A stretch of DNA of 64,000 nt, from the NCBI RefSeq assembly GCF_018263855.1, contig NZ_CP073318.1:4526001-4590000 (forward strand), given 5' to 3'. The position numbers and the translations under genes were made by a program. The notes under the pieces are model-generated. The model ran no database searches. It worked only from the letters and a program-made list of their open reading frames with translations, and was not told where the DNA came from. Source of the stretch: Kutzneria sp. CA-103260 (GTDB taxonomy: Bacteria; Actinomycetota; Actinomycetes; Mycobacteriales; Pseudonocardiaceae). This document shows positions 23,834-31,847 of the stretch, piece after piece (the stretch's first letter is position 1; every line of letters begins with the position of its first letter).

Positions 23834-25117
23834 ATGACCACCACGGGCTTCTCCCGGCGCAGTTTCCTGGCCGGACTCGGCGCCGTAGGCGCGGCCACCG
23901 CCCTCGGTGGCTGCGTGACCTCCACCGGCAGCTCGGCGGGCGGCGGGTCGGCCACCGGCCCGGTGACCGTGCAGTCCAACCTCTCCGCGCCGTCGGCGAA
24001 GGCGGCCATGCAGGCCCTGGTCGACGCGTTCAACAAGAAGGGCGGCTCGCAGGCCAGCCTGAACACGGTGGCCGCCGAGACCTTCCGGACCCAGCTGCCG
24101 ACCTACCTCACCTCGTCCAACCCGCCGGACGTGATGACCTGGTATGCCGGCTCGGTGGCCCGCTCCTACGCCGACAAGGGCCTGCTGCTCGACGTCAGCG
24201 ACGTGTGGAACGGCGTCACCGGCTACAGCGACGCCCTCAAGCAGCTCAGCACCGACAACGGCAAGCAGATCTTCATCCCCACCAGCTACTACTTCTGGGG
24301 CCTGTTCTACCGGAAGTCCAACTTCGCCAAGTGGGGCGTGCAGGAACCGACCACCTGGGCCGACTTCCTCCAGGTCTGCGAGACGATCAAGTCCAAGGGC
24401 GTCACCCCGATCGGCCTGGGCGCGGACAACTCCACGCCGTGGGTGGCCTCGGGCTGGTTCGACTACCTCAACATCCGCATCAACGGCGCGAACTACCACC
24501 GCGAGCTGTTGGCCGGCAAGCACTCCTTCACCGACCCGCAGGTGCACAAGGTGTTCGACCAGTGGAAGACGGCGCTGCCGCACTTCGACCCGAAGGGCAC
24601 GGCACTGTCCTTCCAGGACGCCACCACCAACCTGCTGCAGGGCCGCACCGGCATGATGCTGATCGGCACCTTCCTGCTGGACACCACGCCCAAGGAGGAC
24701 GTGGACGACATCGGGTTCTTCCGGTTCCCGGTGATCGACCCGGCGGTGCCGCTGGCCGAGGAGGCCCCGACCGACGGCTTCTTCGCCAGCTCCCGCACCA
24801 AGCGCACCCAGCCGACCAAGGACTTCCTGAAGTACCTGACCACGGTCGAGGCCCAGGAGGCGTACCTGAAGTCGTCCTCGGGCAGCTCGCTGCCGGCCAA
24901 CCCGGCGGCCAAGGACGCCGGCACCGCCCTGATCACCAAGGGCAAGGACATGCTGAACAAGGCGGCCGACCTGACCCAGTTCTTCAACCGGGACTCCAGC
25001 GACGCCCTGCAGCCCACCGCCGACACCGCGCTGATCAAGTTCATCCAGCACCCGGAGCAGGTGGACTCCATCCTGACCGAGTGGCAGGCCAACGCCAAGA
25101 AGATCTGGACCTCCTGA
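23834..25117 (+). CDS. Carbohydrate ABC transporter substrate-binding lipoprotein
   Basis: 427 residues. The N-terminus has the twin-arginine motif FSRRSFLAGLG and a lipobox LGGC, so it is a Tat-exported lipoprotein. The mature part is a type 1 sugar-binding protein (ExtBP family): NPPDVMTWYAG, TSYYFWGLFYRKSNF, GVTPIGLGADNSTPW, GRTGMMLIGTFLLD. Aromatic residues near WGLFYRK and ASGWFDYL fit sugar stacking. It is the first gene of an operon with two permeases and a GH36 enzyme, so galactosides are the likely ligand. No ATPase is encoded here; a shared MsiK-type ATPase is usual in actinobacteria. Confidence 0.9.
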   Translation: MTTTGFSRRSFLAGLGAVGAATALGGCVTSTGSSAGGGSATGPVTVQSNLSAPSAKAAMQALVDAFNKKGGSQASLNTVAAETFRTQLPTYLTSSNPPDVMTWYAGSVARSYADKGLLLDVSDVWNGVTGYSDALKQLSTDNGKQIFIPTSYYFWGLFYRKSNFAKWGVQEPTTWADFLQVCETIKSKGVTPIGLGADNSTPWVASGWFDYLNIRINGANYHRELLAGKHSFTDPQVHKVFDQWKTALPHFDPKGTALSFQDATTNLLQGRTGMMLIGTFLLDTTPKEDVDDIGFFRFPVIDPAVPLAEEAPTDGFFASSRTKRTQPTKDFLKYLTTVEAQEAYLKSSSGSSLPANPAAKDAGTALITKGKDMLNKAADLTQFFNRDSSDALQPTADTALIKFIQHPEQVDSILTEWQANAKKIWTS

Positions 25118-25118
25118 C

Positions 25119-26048
25119 GTGACCGCGACCCTCACGGCGCCGGCCGTGGCCCCGTCCTCGCCGACGGGGCCACGCCGCCGGCGCCGCACCCTGTCCCCGG
25201 CGCTGCTGGCCTTCGTGCTGGTGCCGCTGCTGGTCGAGACGTTCTGGGTGTTCTGGCCGGCACTGCAGGGCGTGTACCTGTCGTTCACCAGCTGGGACGG
25301 CGTCTCGCCGGCGGTGATCGTCGGCTTCGGCAACTACGCCGAACTGTTCAGCGACCCGACCTTCGGCAAGGCCTTCCTGGACACCGTGCTGTGGCTGGTG
25401 CTGTTCGGCGGCCTGTCCGCGCTGGGCGGCCTGGGCATGGCCCTGCTGCTGCTCAAGGACCGCAAGGGCGTCGGCTTCTACCGGGCCGCGCTGTTCACGC
25501 CGGTGGTGTTCTCGCTGGTCGCGACCGCGCTGATCTGGCAGGCCGTGTACCAGCCGGACGGCCTGGTCAACACCGTGCTGGGCGCGCTGGGCCTGGACAG
25601 CTGGCAGCACTCGTGGCTGGCCGACGCCAACACCTCGCTGTACGCGGTGATCGTGCCGGCGCTGTGGCGGCAGATCGGCTACATCATGGTGCTGTACCTG
25701 GCCGGCCTCAAGGGGATCGACCCCACCCTGTACGAAGCGGCCACTGTGGACGGCGCCTCGAAGTGGCAGCAGTTCACGAAGATCACGCTGCCCCAGCTCA
25801 GCAGCGTCAACTCGGTGGTGCTCTCGGTGATCATCATCGACTCGCTGCGCTCGTTCGACGTCGTGTGGGCGCTGACCCGCGGCGGCCCCTACCACTCCTC
25901 GGAACTGCTGAGCACCTACATGTACTCCACCGCCTTCCAGTCGCTGCGCCTAGGCTACGCCTCCGCGCTCGCCGTGGTGATCTTCGTGCTGGCCTTCGGG
26001 GTCATCCTCACCTACCTGGTCCGCGCGTTCCGGGACGCCGACGCATGA
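25119..26048 (+). CDS. Carbohydrate ABC transporter permease (MalF-type)
   Basis: 309 residues from GTG, one base after the binding-protein stop. Six transmembrane segments are seen, from LAFVLVPLLVETFWVFWPAL to ALAVVIFVLAFGVILTYL. The EAA loop EAATVDGASKWQQFTKITLPQL near residue 208 contacts the ATPase. It forms the channel with the next permease. The downstream gap to that permease is unusually long and filled by a repeat-containing insert. Confidence 0.9.
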   Translation: MTATLTAPAVAPSSPTGPRRRRRTLSPALLAFVLVPLLVETFWVFWPALQGVYLSFTSWDGVSPAVIVGFGNYAELFSDPTFGKAFLDTVLWLVLFGGLSALGGLGMALLLLKDRKGVGFYRAALFTPVVFSLVATALIWQAVYQPDGLVNTVLGALGLDSWQHSWLADANTSLYAVIVPALWRQIGYIMVLYLAGLKGIDPTLYEAATVDGASKWQQFTKITLPQLSSVNSVVLSVIIIDSLRSFDVVWALTRGGPYHSSELLSTYMYSTAFQSLRLGYASALAVVIFVLAFGVILTYLVRAFRDADA

Positions 26049-26121
26049 GCGAGCTTGCGAGCAAATCATTCAACACAGAGCGTCCGCGAACGCGGACACC
26101 GAGCGCTAGCGAGGTGCAGCA
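26045..26121. repeat. Repeat-bearing insert between permease genes
   Basis: The 73-bp gap between two permease genes, which normally overlap, begins with the reverse complement of the 4380-4402 element (26045-26067), again starting on a stop codon. It then holds the hairpin GTCCGCG-AA-CGCGGAC around 26083-26099. GAGGTGC at its end supplies the ribosome site of the second permease. It looks like a small repeat inserted at a gene boundary without breaking the operon. Confidence 0.55.
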
Positions 26122-26952
26122 GTGAGCCGGGCCAAGGCGTTGCGCACCGGCGGCTTCCACCTGGTGGCCGGCGGCATCTCGGTTCTGTGGCTGCTGCCCA
26201 TCCTGCTGGTGATCGTGACCAGCGTGCGCACCTTCGACGACGTGGCGGCCAACGGCGTCGGCGGCCTGCCGCACTCGTTCACACTGGACAACTTCGCCCA
26301 GGCCTGGATCGACGGCGGCGAGTTCCAGGCGATGGTCAACAGCCTGGTCGTCACCATCCCGGCGGTGGTCATCACGCTGGCCCTCGGCGCGATCTCGGCG
26401 TTCGCGCTGAGCCGCTACGACCTGCCGTTCCGACGGACGGTGCTGCTGGTCATGCTGGCCGGCAACCTGCTGCCGCCGCAGATCCTGCTGGTTCCGGTGT
26501 CCAAGATGGCCGAGATGCTGGGCATCTACGACACCCTGGCCGCGCTGATCGGCGTGCAGATCGGCTTCGGGCTCGGCTTCTACACCTTCGTGCTGTACGG
26601 CTTCATGCGGGCCATCCCCAACGAGATCCAGCAGGCCGCGGTGATCGACGGCGCGTCGCCGCTGCAGATCTTCTGGCGGGTCATCCTGCCGCTGACCCGG
26701 CCGGCGCTGGCCTCGCTGGCCGCGCTGTCGTTCACCTGGGTGTTCAACGACCTGCTGTGGTCGATCACGGTGATCCGCACCGACTCCAAGATGCCCATCA
26801 CCTCGGCCCTGCTGGGCCTGCAAGGACAGTATGTGTCGCAATGGAACGTGATCGCTGCCGGCTCGGTGATCGCCGCCATCCCCACCATCGCCGTGTTCCT
26901 CCGGTTCCAGCGGCATTTCGTGGCCGGGCTCGCACTGGGGGCGGTCAAGTGA
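26122..26952 (+). CDS. Carbohydrate ABC transporter permease (MalG-type)
   Basis: 276 residues from GTG 26122. The first helix is ISVLWLLPILLVIVTSV, and five more follow. QAAVIDGASPLQIFWRVILPLTRPAL is the EAA-type ATPase contact with the usual Gly. It pairs with the preceding MalF-type protein. Its stop overlaps the GTG of the GH36 gene, tying uptake to hydrolysis. Confidence 0.9.
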   Translation: MSRAKALRTGGFHLVAGGISVLWLLPILLVIVTSVRTFDDVAANGVGGLPHSFTLDNFAQAWIDGGEFQAMVNSLVVTIPAVVITLALGAISAFALSRYDLPFRRTVLLVMLAGNLLPPQILLVPVSKMAEMLGIYDTLAALIGVQIGFGLGFYTFVLYGFMRAIPNEIQQAAVIDGASPLQIFWRVILPLTRPALASLAALSFTWVFNDLLWSITVIRTDSKMPITSALLGLQGQYVSQWNVIAAGSVIAAIPTIAVFLRFQRHFVAGLALGAVK

Positions 26953-28988
26953 CTCAGTGGACACTTAGGCTCGCGACTACCACTTACACGGTTGGGTTGC
27001 CGGAACATCAGCGTTGGGCCGAACTGCGGTCCTGGGGTCCGGCGGGGATCGAGGACGGGCCGTCACCGCTGGCCAACGTGGGTCGTACGCCGTACATGAC
27101 GGAGGCCGACGGGGCACCCGTCGAGTACGCCCCGTTCGGGCTGCGGCCGTTCTCCGGGGCGGATCTGGTGGCCGGACCCGTTGGCGCGGCTCGGGAATCG
27201 TGGTGGACGTTCGACTCGGCCTCGGCCAAGGAGAGTTCCCTGCGGCTAACGTTCGCCGATCCGCTGAGCGGACTGCGGACCGACCTGTACTACGAGGTCG
27301 TGCCCGGCACTGATGTGCTGCTGCGGTGGACCGAGCTGACCAACACCGGTGACACGGCGATTCGTTTGGAGCGCTTCGACTCCGCCGGCTTCTGCGTGCC
27401 GGTCGACACCGCCCGACTGTCGTTCCTCAGTGGACAGTGGGCTCAGGAGTTCCAGCTACAGCAGCTGGTGCTGCCGGCCGGACGGTTCGAGATCGGTAGT
27501 CAGCAAGGCGTCGCCGGGCAGGGCTACTCCCCCTGGCTGGCTGTGCAGGACGACTCGGCGCCCGACGGCCCCACGTGGGGATTCTCGTTGGCATGGCCCG
27601 GTTCCTGGCGAATCGACGCCGACATCGAGCTCAGCGGCTCCTGCCGGGTGCGGGTCGGCCGTCAGCCGCACGAGTCTGCGGTGCTGCTGGAGCCGGGTGC
27701 GTCGCTGGAGACGCCGCAGGTCGCCGCCGCCTACAGTGTGGACGGTCTCGGCGGTCTGGCTCGGGCGTGGCACTCGTACGAACGTCAGATCTCCCGTGGC
27801 GGGCGGAGAGTGCTGTACAACTCCTGGGAGGCAACGGAGTTCGCCGTCGACGCGGCCGGCCAGCTGGAGCTGGCCAAGGTGGCCGCCGACCTGGGTGCGG
27901 AGCTTTTCGTGGTGGACGACGGCTGGTTCGTCGGCCGGCACGACGACACCGGCGGACTCGGGGACTGGACGCCCGACCCGGCCAAGTTCCCGCAGGGCTT
28001 CGGTTCCTTCGTCGAGGACGTGCGGGCGCTGGGCCTGGAGTTCGGGCTGTGGGTGGAGCCGGAGTCGATCAGCCCCAAGTCCCGCCTGTACGCCGAACAC
28101 CCCGACTGGGTCTACCACCTCGACGGCCGCGAGCCGACCCTGATCCGCAACCAGCTCCTGCTGGACCTGGGGCGGGAAGACGTCTTCGGCTTTGTCCTGT
28201 CCACTTTGGACGGCTTGCTGACCGAGTACCCGATCCGGTACCTGAAGTGGGACATGAACCGGCCGCCGACCGAGCGTGGCCGCCCCGGCGGCGGCGCGCC
28301 GGAGTCGTTGGACCTTGACGGCGCCCATGCCCGGAACTACCTGCGGGTGCTGGACCATCTGCGGACCGCGCACCCCGACGTGGCCATCGAGGGCTGCGCC
28401 GGCGGCGGCGCCCGGGTCGAGCTGGCGACCATCGCCCGCACCGATGTCGTGTGGCCCAGCGACAACACCGCCCCACTGGACCGACTGTCCATTCAGTACG
28501 GCTTCCTGCACGCCCACGCCCCACACGTGATGAGCTCGTGGGTCACCGACGCGCCCGGCATGTTCGATCCCCGGCCACGGTCGCTGCGGTTCCGGTTCGT
28601 GCTGGCCATGGCCGGCGCGCTGGGCATCGGGGCCGACATCCGGTCGTGGACGGGCGAGCAGCGGGCCGAGGCCGCCCAGTATGTGGCGCAGTACAAGGAA
28701 CTGCGGGAGTTCCTGCACTCCGCGTCGGTGACGATGATCGGCACGCCCGCCGACCCGACGTTCGCCCTTCAGTACACCGGCCCCGACCAGGTTGTCGTGC
28801 TGGCCTGGAACACCGGACCGCTGGACGGCACCCCGGCCCTGTCGGCCCGGCGGCCCCGGATCCGGCTGTCCGGTTTGGACCCTTCAGCTCGGTACGGCGC
28901 ATACTCCGGGGCCCATCTGATGTCCGCCGGCCTGCCGGTCGACTGGGAGTCCGTAGACGCCGACGTGATCGTGCTGGAGCGTTCTTGA
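26949..28988 (+). CDS. GH36 alpha-galactosidase, cytoplasmic
   Basis: 679 residues from GTG 26949 with no signal peptide, matching monofunctional GH36 size. An N-terminal supersandwich is followed by the barrel. VLYNSWEATEF, LFVVDDGWFVGR and FGLWVEPESISPKSRLY are GH36 blocks. LKWDMNRP holds the nucleophile Asp, and CAGGGARVELATIARTDVVW with PSDNT the acid/base Asp. It would release galactose from imported melibiose- or raffinose-type sugars. The extracellular GH27 enzyme and this intracellular enzyme complement each other. It overlaps both neighbours by four bases. Confidence 0.94.
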   Translation: MTQWTLRLATTTYTVGLPEHQRWAELRSWGPAGIEDGPSPLANVGRTPYMTEADGAPVEYAPFGLRPFSGADLVAGPVGAARESWWTFDSASAKESSLRLTFADPLSGLRTDLYYEVVPGTDVLLRWTELTNTGDTAIRLERFDSAGFCVPVDTARLSFLSGQWAQEFQLQQLVLPAGRFEIGSQQGVAGQGYSPWLAVQDDSAPDGPTWGFSLAWPGSWRIDADIELSGSCRVRVGRQPHESAVLLEPGASLETPQVAAAYSVDGLGGLARAWHSYERQISRGGRRVLYNSWEATEFAVDAAGQLELAKVAADLGAELFVVDDGWFVGRHDDTGGLGDWTPDPAKFPQGFGSFVEDVRALGLEFGLWVEPESISPKSRLYAEHPDWVYHLDGREPTLIRNQLLLDLGREDVFGFVLSTLDGLLTEYPIRYLKWDMNRPPTERGRPGGGAPESLDLDGAHARNYLRVLDHLRTAHPDVAIEGCAGGGARVELATIARTDVVWPSDNTAPLDRLSIQYGFLHAHAPHVMSSWVTDAPGMFDPRPRSLRFRFVLAMAGALGIGADIRSWTGEQRAEAAQYVAQYKELREFLHSASVTMIGTPADPTFALQYTGPDQVVVLAWNTGPLDGTPALSARRPRIRLSGLDPSARYGAYSGAHLMSAGLPVDWESVDADVIVLERS

Positions 28989-29800
28989 CCATCACCTTCG
29001 CCCCGCCGTCCGGCCGGATCCTCCAGGTTTCGGTGCGTGGTCGGGATGCGTTCTGGGTCGCTGCCGAGCCTTCCGGCTGGAATCTCGGCGGCGACCGGCT
29101 CTGGCTCGGACCCGAGCGGGACTGGTTCTGGCGCGGGGCCGGTCGAGACGATCTGGTCAACCACACCGTTCCGGGCGAGATCGACCCCGGCAACTGGGAC
29201 GCTGTGCACCAGTCCACCGACGGTCTCGACCTGGTGCTCACCGCCACCCTCCGAGACCGCAACACCGGGGCCGAGAGCAGCGTTGTCGTCGAACGGCACG
29301 TCACCGTGCACGCCGACACCCGCTACGTCGCCGAATACGAGACCGAAACTGTCCTCCACGTCCAAAGTGGACAAGCCGTGGACGTGTGGAGCGTCGTGCA
29401 GGTTCCCCTCGGCGGACGGCTGGAGATCGGCGTGACCGGCGGGTTCTCGTTCCGGGACCACCTCCCCGAGCCGGTGGATCCCGACCGCTTCACCGTTTCC
29501 CGAGGCATCGCGGCTATTGACCTGTCCGGGCGACGCATGAGCAAGTTCGGTGTGGTTTCCGAGATCGCCACCGGTCTGCTCCGCTACACGCGGCCCGGAT
29601 TGGTGATGGAACGCCACATCGACGTGCGGCCCGGTGGCGACTACCGGGACGGGCCGTATCAGGAGAGCGGTGACGTCATCCAGGTGTTCGAGGACGACGG
29701 GCATTATGGGGGCTACGCGGAGCTGGAACACCACAGCGTCGCGGCCAAGCCCGGGGAGACGGTGGTTGACCGGTGCCGGACGGTGATTCGGGCGACTTAG
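28985..29800 (+). CDS. Conserved protein, probable mutarotase-like beta-sandwich
   Basis: 271 residues from TTG 28985 inside TTGA, coupling it to the GH36 gene. The sequence is beta-rich: GWNLGGDRLWLGPERDWFW near the start, VVERHVTVHADTRYVAEYET in the middle, and VWSVVQVPLGGRLEIGVTG later. This pattern resembles the galactose-mutarotase superfamily of carbohydrate-binding sandwiches, but I see no clear catalytic His-Glu pair. As the last gene of the operon it may handle the anomer or bind the sugar; the function is unproven. Confidence 0.65.
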   Translation: MTITFAPPSGRILQVSVRGRDAFWVAAEPSGWNLGGDRLWLGPERDWFWRGAGRDDLVNHTVPGEIDPGNWDAVHQSTDGLDLVLTATLRDRNTGAESSVVVERHVTVHADTRYVAEYETETVLHVQSGQAVDVWSVVQVPLGGRLEIGVTGGFSFRDHLPEPVDPDRFTVSRGIAAIDLSGRRMSKFGVVSEIATGLLRYTRPGLVMERHIDVRPGGDYRDGPYQESGDVIQVFEDDGHYGGYAELEHHSVAAKPGETVVDRCRTVIRAT

Positions 29801-29900
29801 CGGTCTGGGGGTGGGGTGTGGTGGTTGTGCGTGCGGGGGCGGTTTTGTTGAGGGTTGTCGGGGTTTGCGAGTTAGGTTTCCGCGGTGATTCCACGGGGTG

Positions 29901-29923
29901 ACTCCGGAGGATTTTGCGTGGAG
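29901..29923 (+). repeat. Truncated third copy of palindromic element
   Basis: CTCCGGAGGATTTTGCGTGGAG (from 29902) matches the left tip of the full repeat (CTCCGGGTGGATTTTGCGTGGAG) with few differences, then stops. It lies 44 bp before the full copy, in the same orientation. It looks like the relic of an earlier insertion. The stretch 29801-29944 around it is G-rich and shows no gene. Confidence 0.6.
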
Positions 29924-29944
29924 TGGGGGTGTGTTGCGTTTGAA

Positions 29945-30100
29945 GGGTGGGGGTTTTTGGGTTGCTCCGGGTGGATTTTGCGTGGAGCCTCTGGGCGATG
30001 GCATCGAGGCAAAGAAGCGGGCAGGCTGCGCCTGCCTCGATCGCCGACAGCTTATGCCATCGCCCCCCTCCACGCAAAATCCACCCTCCGAGGTAAGGGG
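29945..30100 (+). repeat. 156-bp palindromic repeat, left copy
   Basis: Begins GGGTGGGGGTTTTTGGG and ends CGAGGTAAGGGG. GTGGATTTTGCGTGGAG (29971-29987) pairs perfectly with 30068-30084, GGGCGATGGCA pairs with TGCCATCGCCC further in, and TCGAGGCA pairs with TGCCTCGA at the centre, so nearly the whole element folds into one long hairpin. A second copy, about 90 percent identical by eye, lies in opposite orientation at 31588-31743, beyond the DUF222-HNH gene. Confidence 0.85.
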
Positions 30101-30175
30101 CGAGGACTATTGGGTGAGATGGGTTGAGAAAAGACTTTCTTTGCAGACTTGAATTCACCCATTAGTGAGTCGAGT

Positions 30176-30198
30176 TCGATCATGTGTGCGAGTATTCT
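30176..30198 (+). promoter_or_regulatory. SOS-box-like site and leaderless promoter
   Basis: TCGATCATGTGTGCGA (30176-30191) matches 10 of the 12 defined positions of the actinobacterial LexA box TCGAAC-N4-GTTCGA. TATTCT at 30193-30198 is a -10 box that would start transcription at about the ATG 30205. LexA bound here would block the promoter. DUF222/13E12-type genes of mycobacteria are known members of DNA-damage regulons. Confidence 0.6.
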
Positions 30199-30204
30199 GG
30201 AGGC

Positions 30205-31350
30205 ATGAAGGAAATCACCCGAGAGCTGGAGTCCATGGAACCCTCAGGGGTCATGGTGGATCTACTCCTGGGTGTGGATGTCGAGGGCCTTACCGACGAT
30301 CAGAAGCTCACTCTGCTTATTGTGGCTCGTAAGGCCATGGCGGCTCTCCACTACATCGAGCTCAGCCTGGTTCGAGGGATCGAGGACACCGCCGAGATCG
30401 CCATGGCCGTTCGTGAGCCGGAGCAGTCGGTAGTCCGTCAGAAGGAATACAGCGACGTCCTAGACCGGCTACCCCGGTGCGCGGAGCTACTACGGCGCGG
30501 CGAGATCGACCCCCGCCGACTCAAGACCGTCGACGACCGAGTGGTCCACCTGACCAACCCCGCGCTGATCTCCCAAGTGGACGAGGCCCTGGCGGACGTG
30601 GCCCCCGGCCTGACCCGCACCCAGCTGGCCCGCCGGGCCACCAAAGCAGTCGCTGAGGCCGACCCCCTCGGCTACGACCAGCGCCGCCTGAAGGCCCGCG
30701 AGGACCGGCGGGTCGAGTTCACCCCGCTACCCGACGGCATGGCCCTGCTCAGCATCATCCTGCCCGCCATCGACGCCCGCCAGGCCTACGACCTCCTGAC
30801 CTGCGACGCCCGCTCCCTACCGAAGGACGACCGCACCACCGACCAGAAACGCGCCGACGCCTTCCTGGACCGCTTCCTGGGGTACGGCGTGGATCGCAAG
30901 GTCAAGGTGCATGTCACCATCTCGATGGAGACGCTGATCGGTTTGACCGAGGACCCGGCCCTGCTGGACGGCTATGGCCCGATTGCCGCCGATTCCGCCC
31001 GCGAACTGGCCATGCACGGCCCCTGGGCCGGCCTGCTCCTCGACGAGTACCGCCACGCCTGCGCCATCGGCACCCACACCTACCGCCCCAACGCCGAAAC
31101 CCGCGCCTTCTCCACCCTCCGCGACGGCGGCACCTGTTCAGCCCCCGGCTGTGTCAGTCCCATCCGGGAACTCGACCACACCGTTCCCTGGCCACAAGGC
31201 AAGACCAACGCCACCCAACTCAAGGGCTACTGCGCCCATCACCACCACCTCAAACACCGCGACTACACGGCAACCTTGGACGAAGACGGAACCCTGCACT
31301 GGCACACCCCGCAAGGCCGCCACTACACCACCACGCCCCACCAGTACTGA
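30205..31350 (+). CDS. DUF222 / HNH endonuclease (13E12 family)
   Basis: 381 residues. The N-terminal DUF222 region runs to about residue 270 (MAALHYIELSLVRGIEDTAE, LDRLPRCAELLRRGEIDPRRLKTV, ARRATKAVAEADP). The C-terminal HNH module has CSAPGCVSPIRELDHTVPWPQG and YCAHHHHLKH, with the zinc-type CxxxxC, DH and HH residues. This is the 13E12 repeat family, abundant in actinobacteria with uncertain function. ATG 30205 sits 7 bp after a TATTCT -10 box and GGAGG is too close for normal initiation, so leaderless translation is likely. An in-frame GTG at 30184 overlaps the SOS box. The gene is enclosed by inverted 156-bp repeats. Confidence 0.92.
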   Translation: MKEITRELESMEPSGVMVDLLLGVDVEGLTDDQKLTLLIVARKAMAALHYIELSLVRGIEDTAEIAMAVREPEQSVVRQKEYSDVLDRLPRCAELLRRGEIDPRRLKTVDDRVVHLTNPALISQVDEALADVAPGLTRTQLARRATKAVAEADPLGYDQRRLKAREDRRVEFTPLPDGMALLSIILPAIDARQAYDLLTCDARSLPKDDRTTDQKRADAFLDRFLGYGVDRKVKVHVTISMETLIGLTEDPALLDGYGPIAADSARELAMHGPWAGLLLDEYRHACAIGTHTYRPNAETRAFSTLRDGGTCSAPGCVSPIRELDHTVPWPQGKTNATQLKGYCAHHHHLKHRDYTATLDEDGTLHWHTPQGRHYTTTPHQY

Positions 31351-31587
31351 CCGCCCGTTCTTTGACAACTCCACAGCGAAACAGCACCCGACAAAGAGAA
31401 ATAACTGGCCAACAAAGGGTGGGGTCGGAAGGTTGGGTTTGAAGTGAAGACCAGGAAGAAGGTGGCGAGAAGACGGCCCGAGCGGAGCGCGGGAGATAAA
31501 ATCGGGCGGACCAAAGAAAAGGTAATGAGGATCCAAATCTGGCCAAAGCGTCAGCGCCGAAAAGCGCGACCGCCCAAGCAACCCCCA
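31351..31587. other. Purine-rich non-coding stretch
   Basis: This lies between the HNH gene and the right repeat and shows no convincing gene. TTCTTTGACAACTCCACAG at 31359-31377 resembles sequences often found near rRNA leaders or after HNH genes, but no rRNA follows. The rest is A/G-rich and clearly lower in GC than the surroundings, as expected for imported DNA. The right boundary is the repeat at 31588. Confidence 0.4.
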
Positions 31588-31743
31588 CCCCTTACCTCGG
31601 AGGGTGGATTTTGCGTGGAGGGGGGCGATGGCATACGCTCTCCGGCGATCGAGGCAGGCGCAGCCTGTCCGATTCTTGCCTCGACTGCCATCGCCCAGAG
31701 GCTCCACGCAAAATCCACCCGGAGCAACCCAAAAACCCCACCC
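31588..31743 (-). repeat. 156-bp palindromic repeat, right copy (inverted)
   Basis: Reverse complement of the left copy: starts CCCCTTACCTCGG, ends CCCAAAAACCCCACCC. It has the same 17-bp arms (GTGGATTTTGCGTGGAG at 31604-31620 and its complement at 31702-31718). The two copies agree at both outer ends, and homology stops at 30100/31588 on the inner side. Differences from the left copy are concentrated in the hairpin loop. The about 100 bp between this copy and the next stop codon (31744-31847) contain no gene. Confidence 0.85.
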
Positions 31744-31847
31744 AATAACCACCAGACCAAAACACCCCAGCACCCATCACCAGCAACAACCACAACCGCG
31801 CCGAAACACCCAACAACCCGCTTCGATTTCCCTCGCCGATACGATGC

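Noticed and set aside
29801..29944. Possible small gene in the G-rich stretch after the galactoside operon
   Set aside because: No start with a ribosome site and no coding-like third-position pattern; it holds only the truncated repeat copy.
31356..31379. rRNA-leader-like TTCTTTGACAACT after the HNH gene
   Set aside because: No 16S, 23S or tRNA sequence follows; the resemblance is short and probably incidental.
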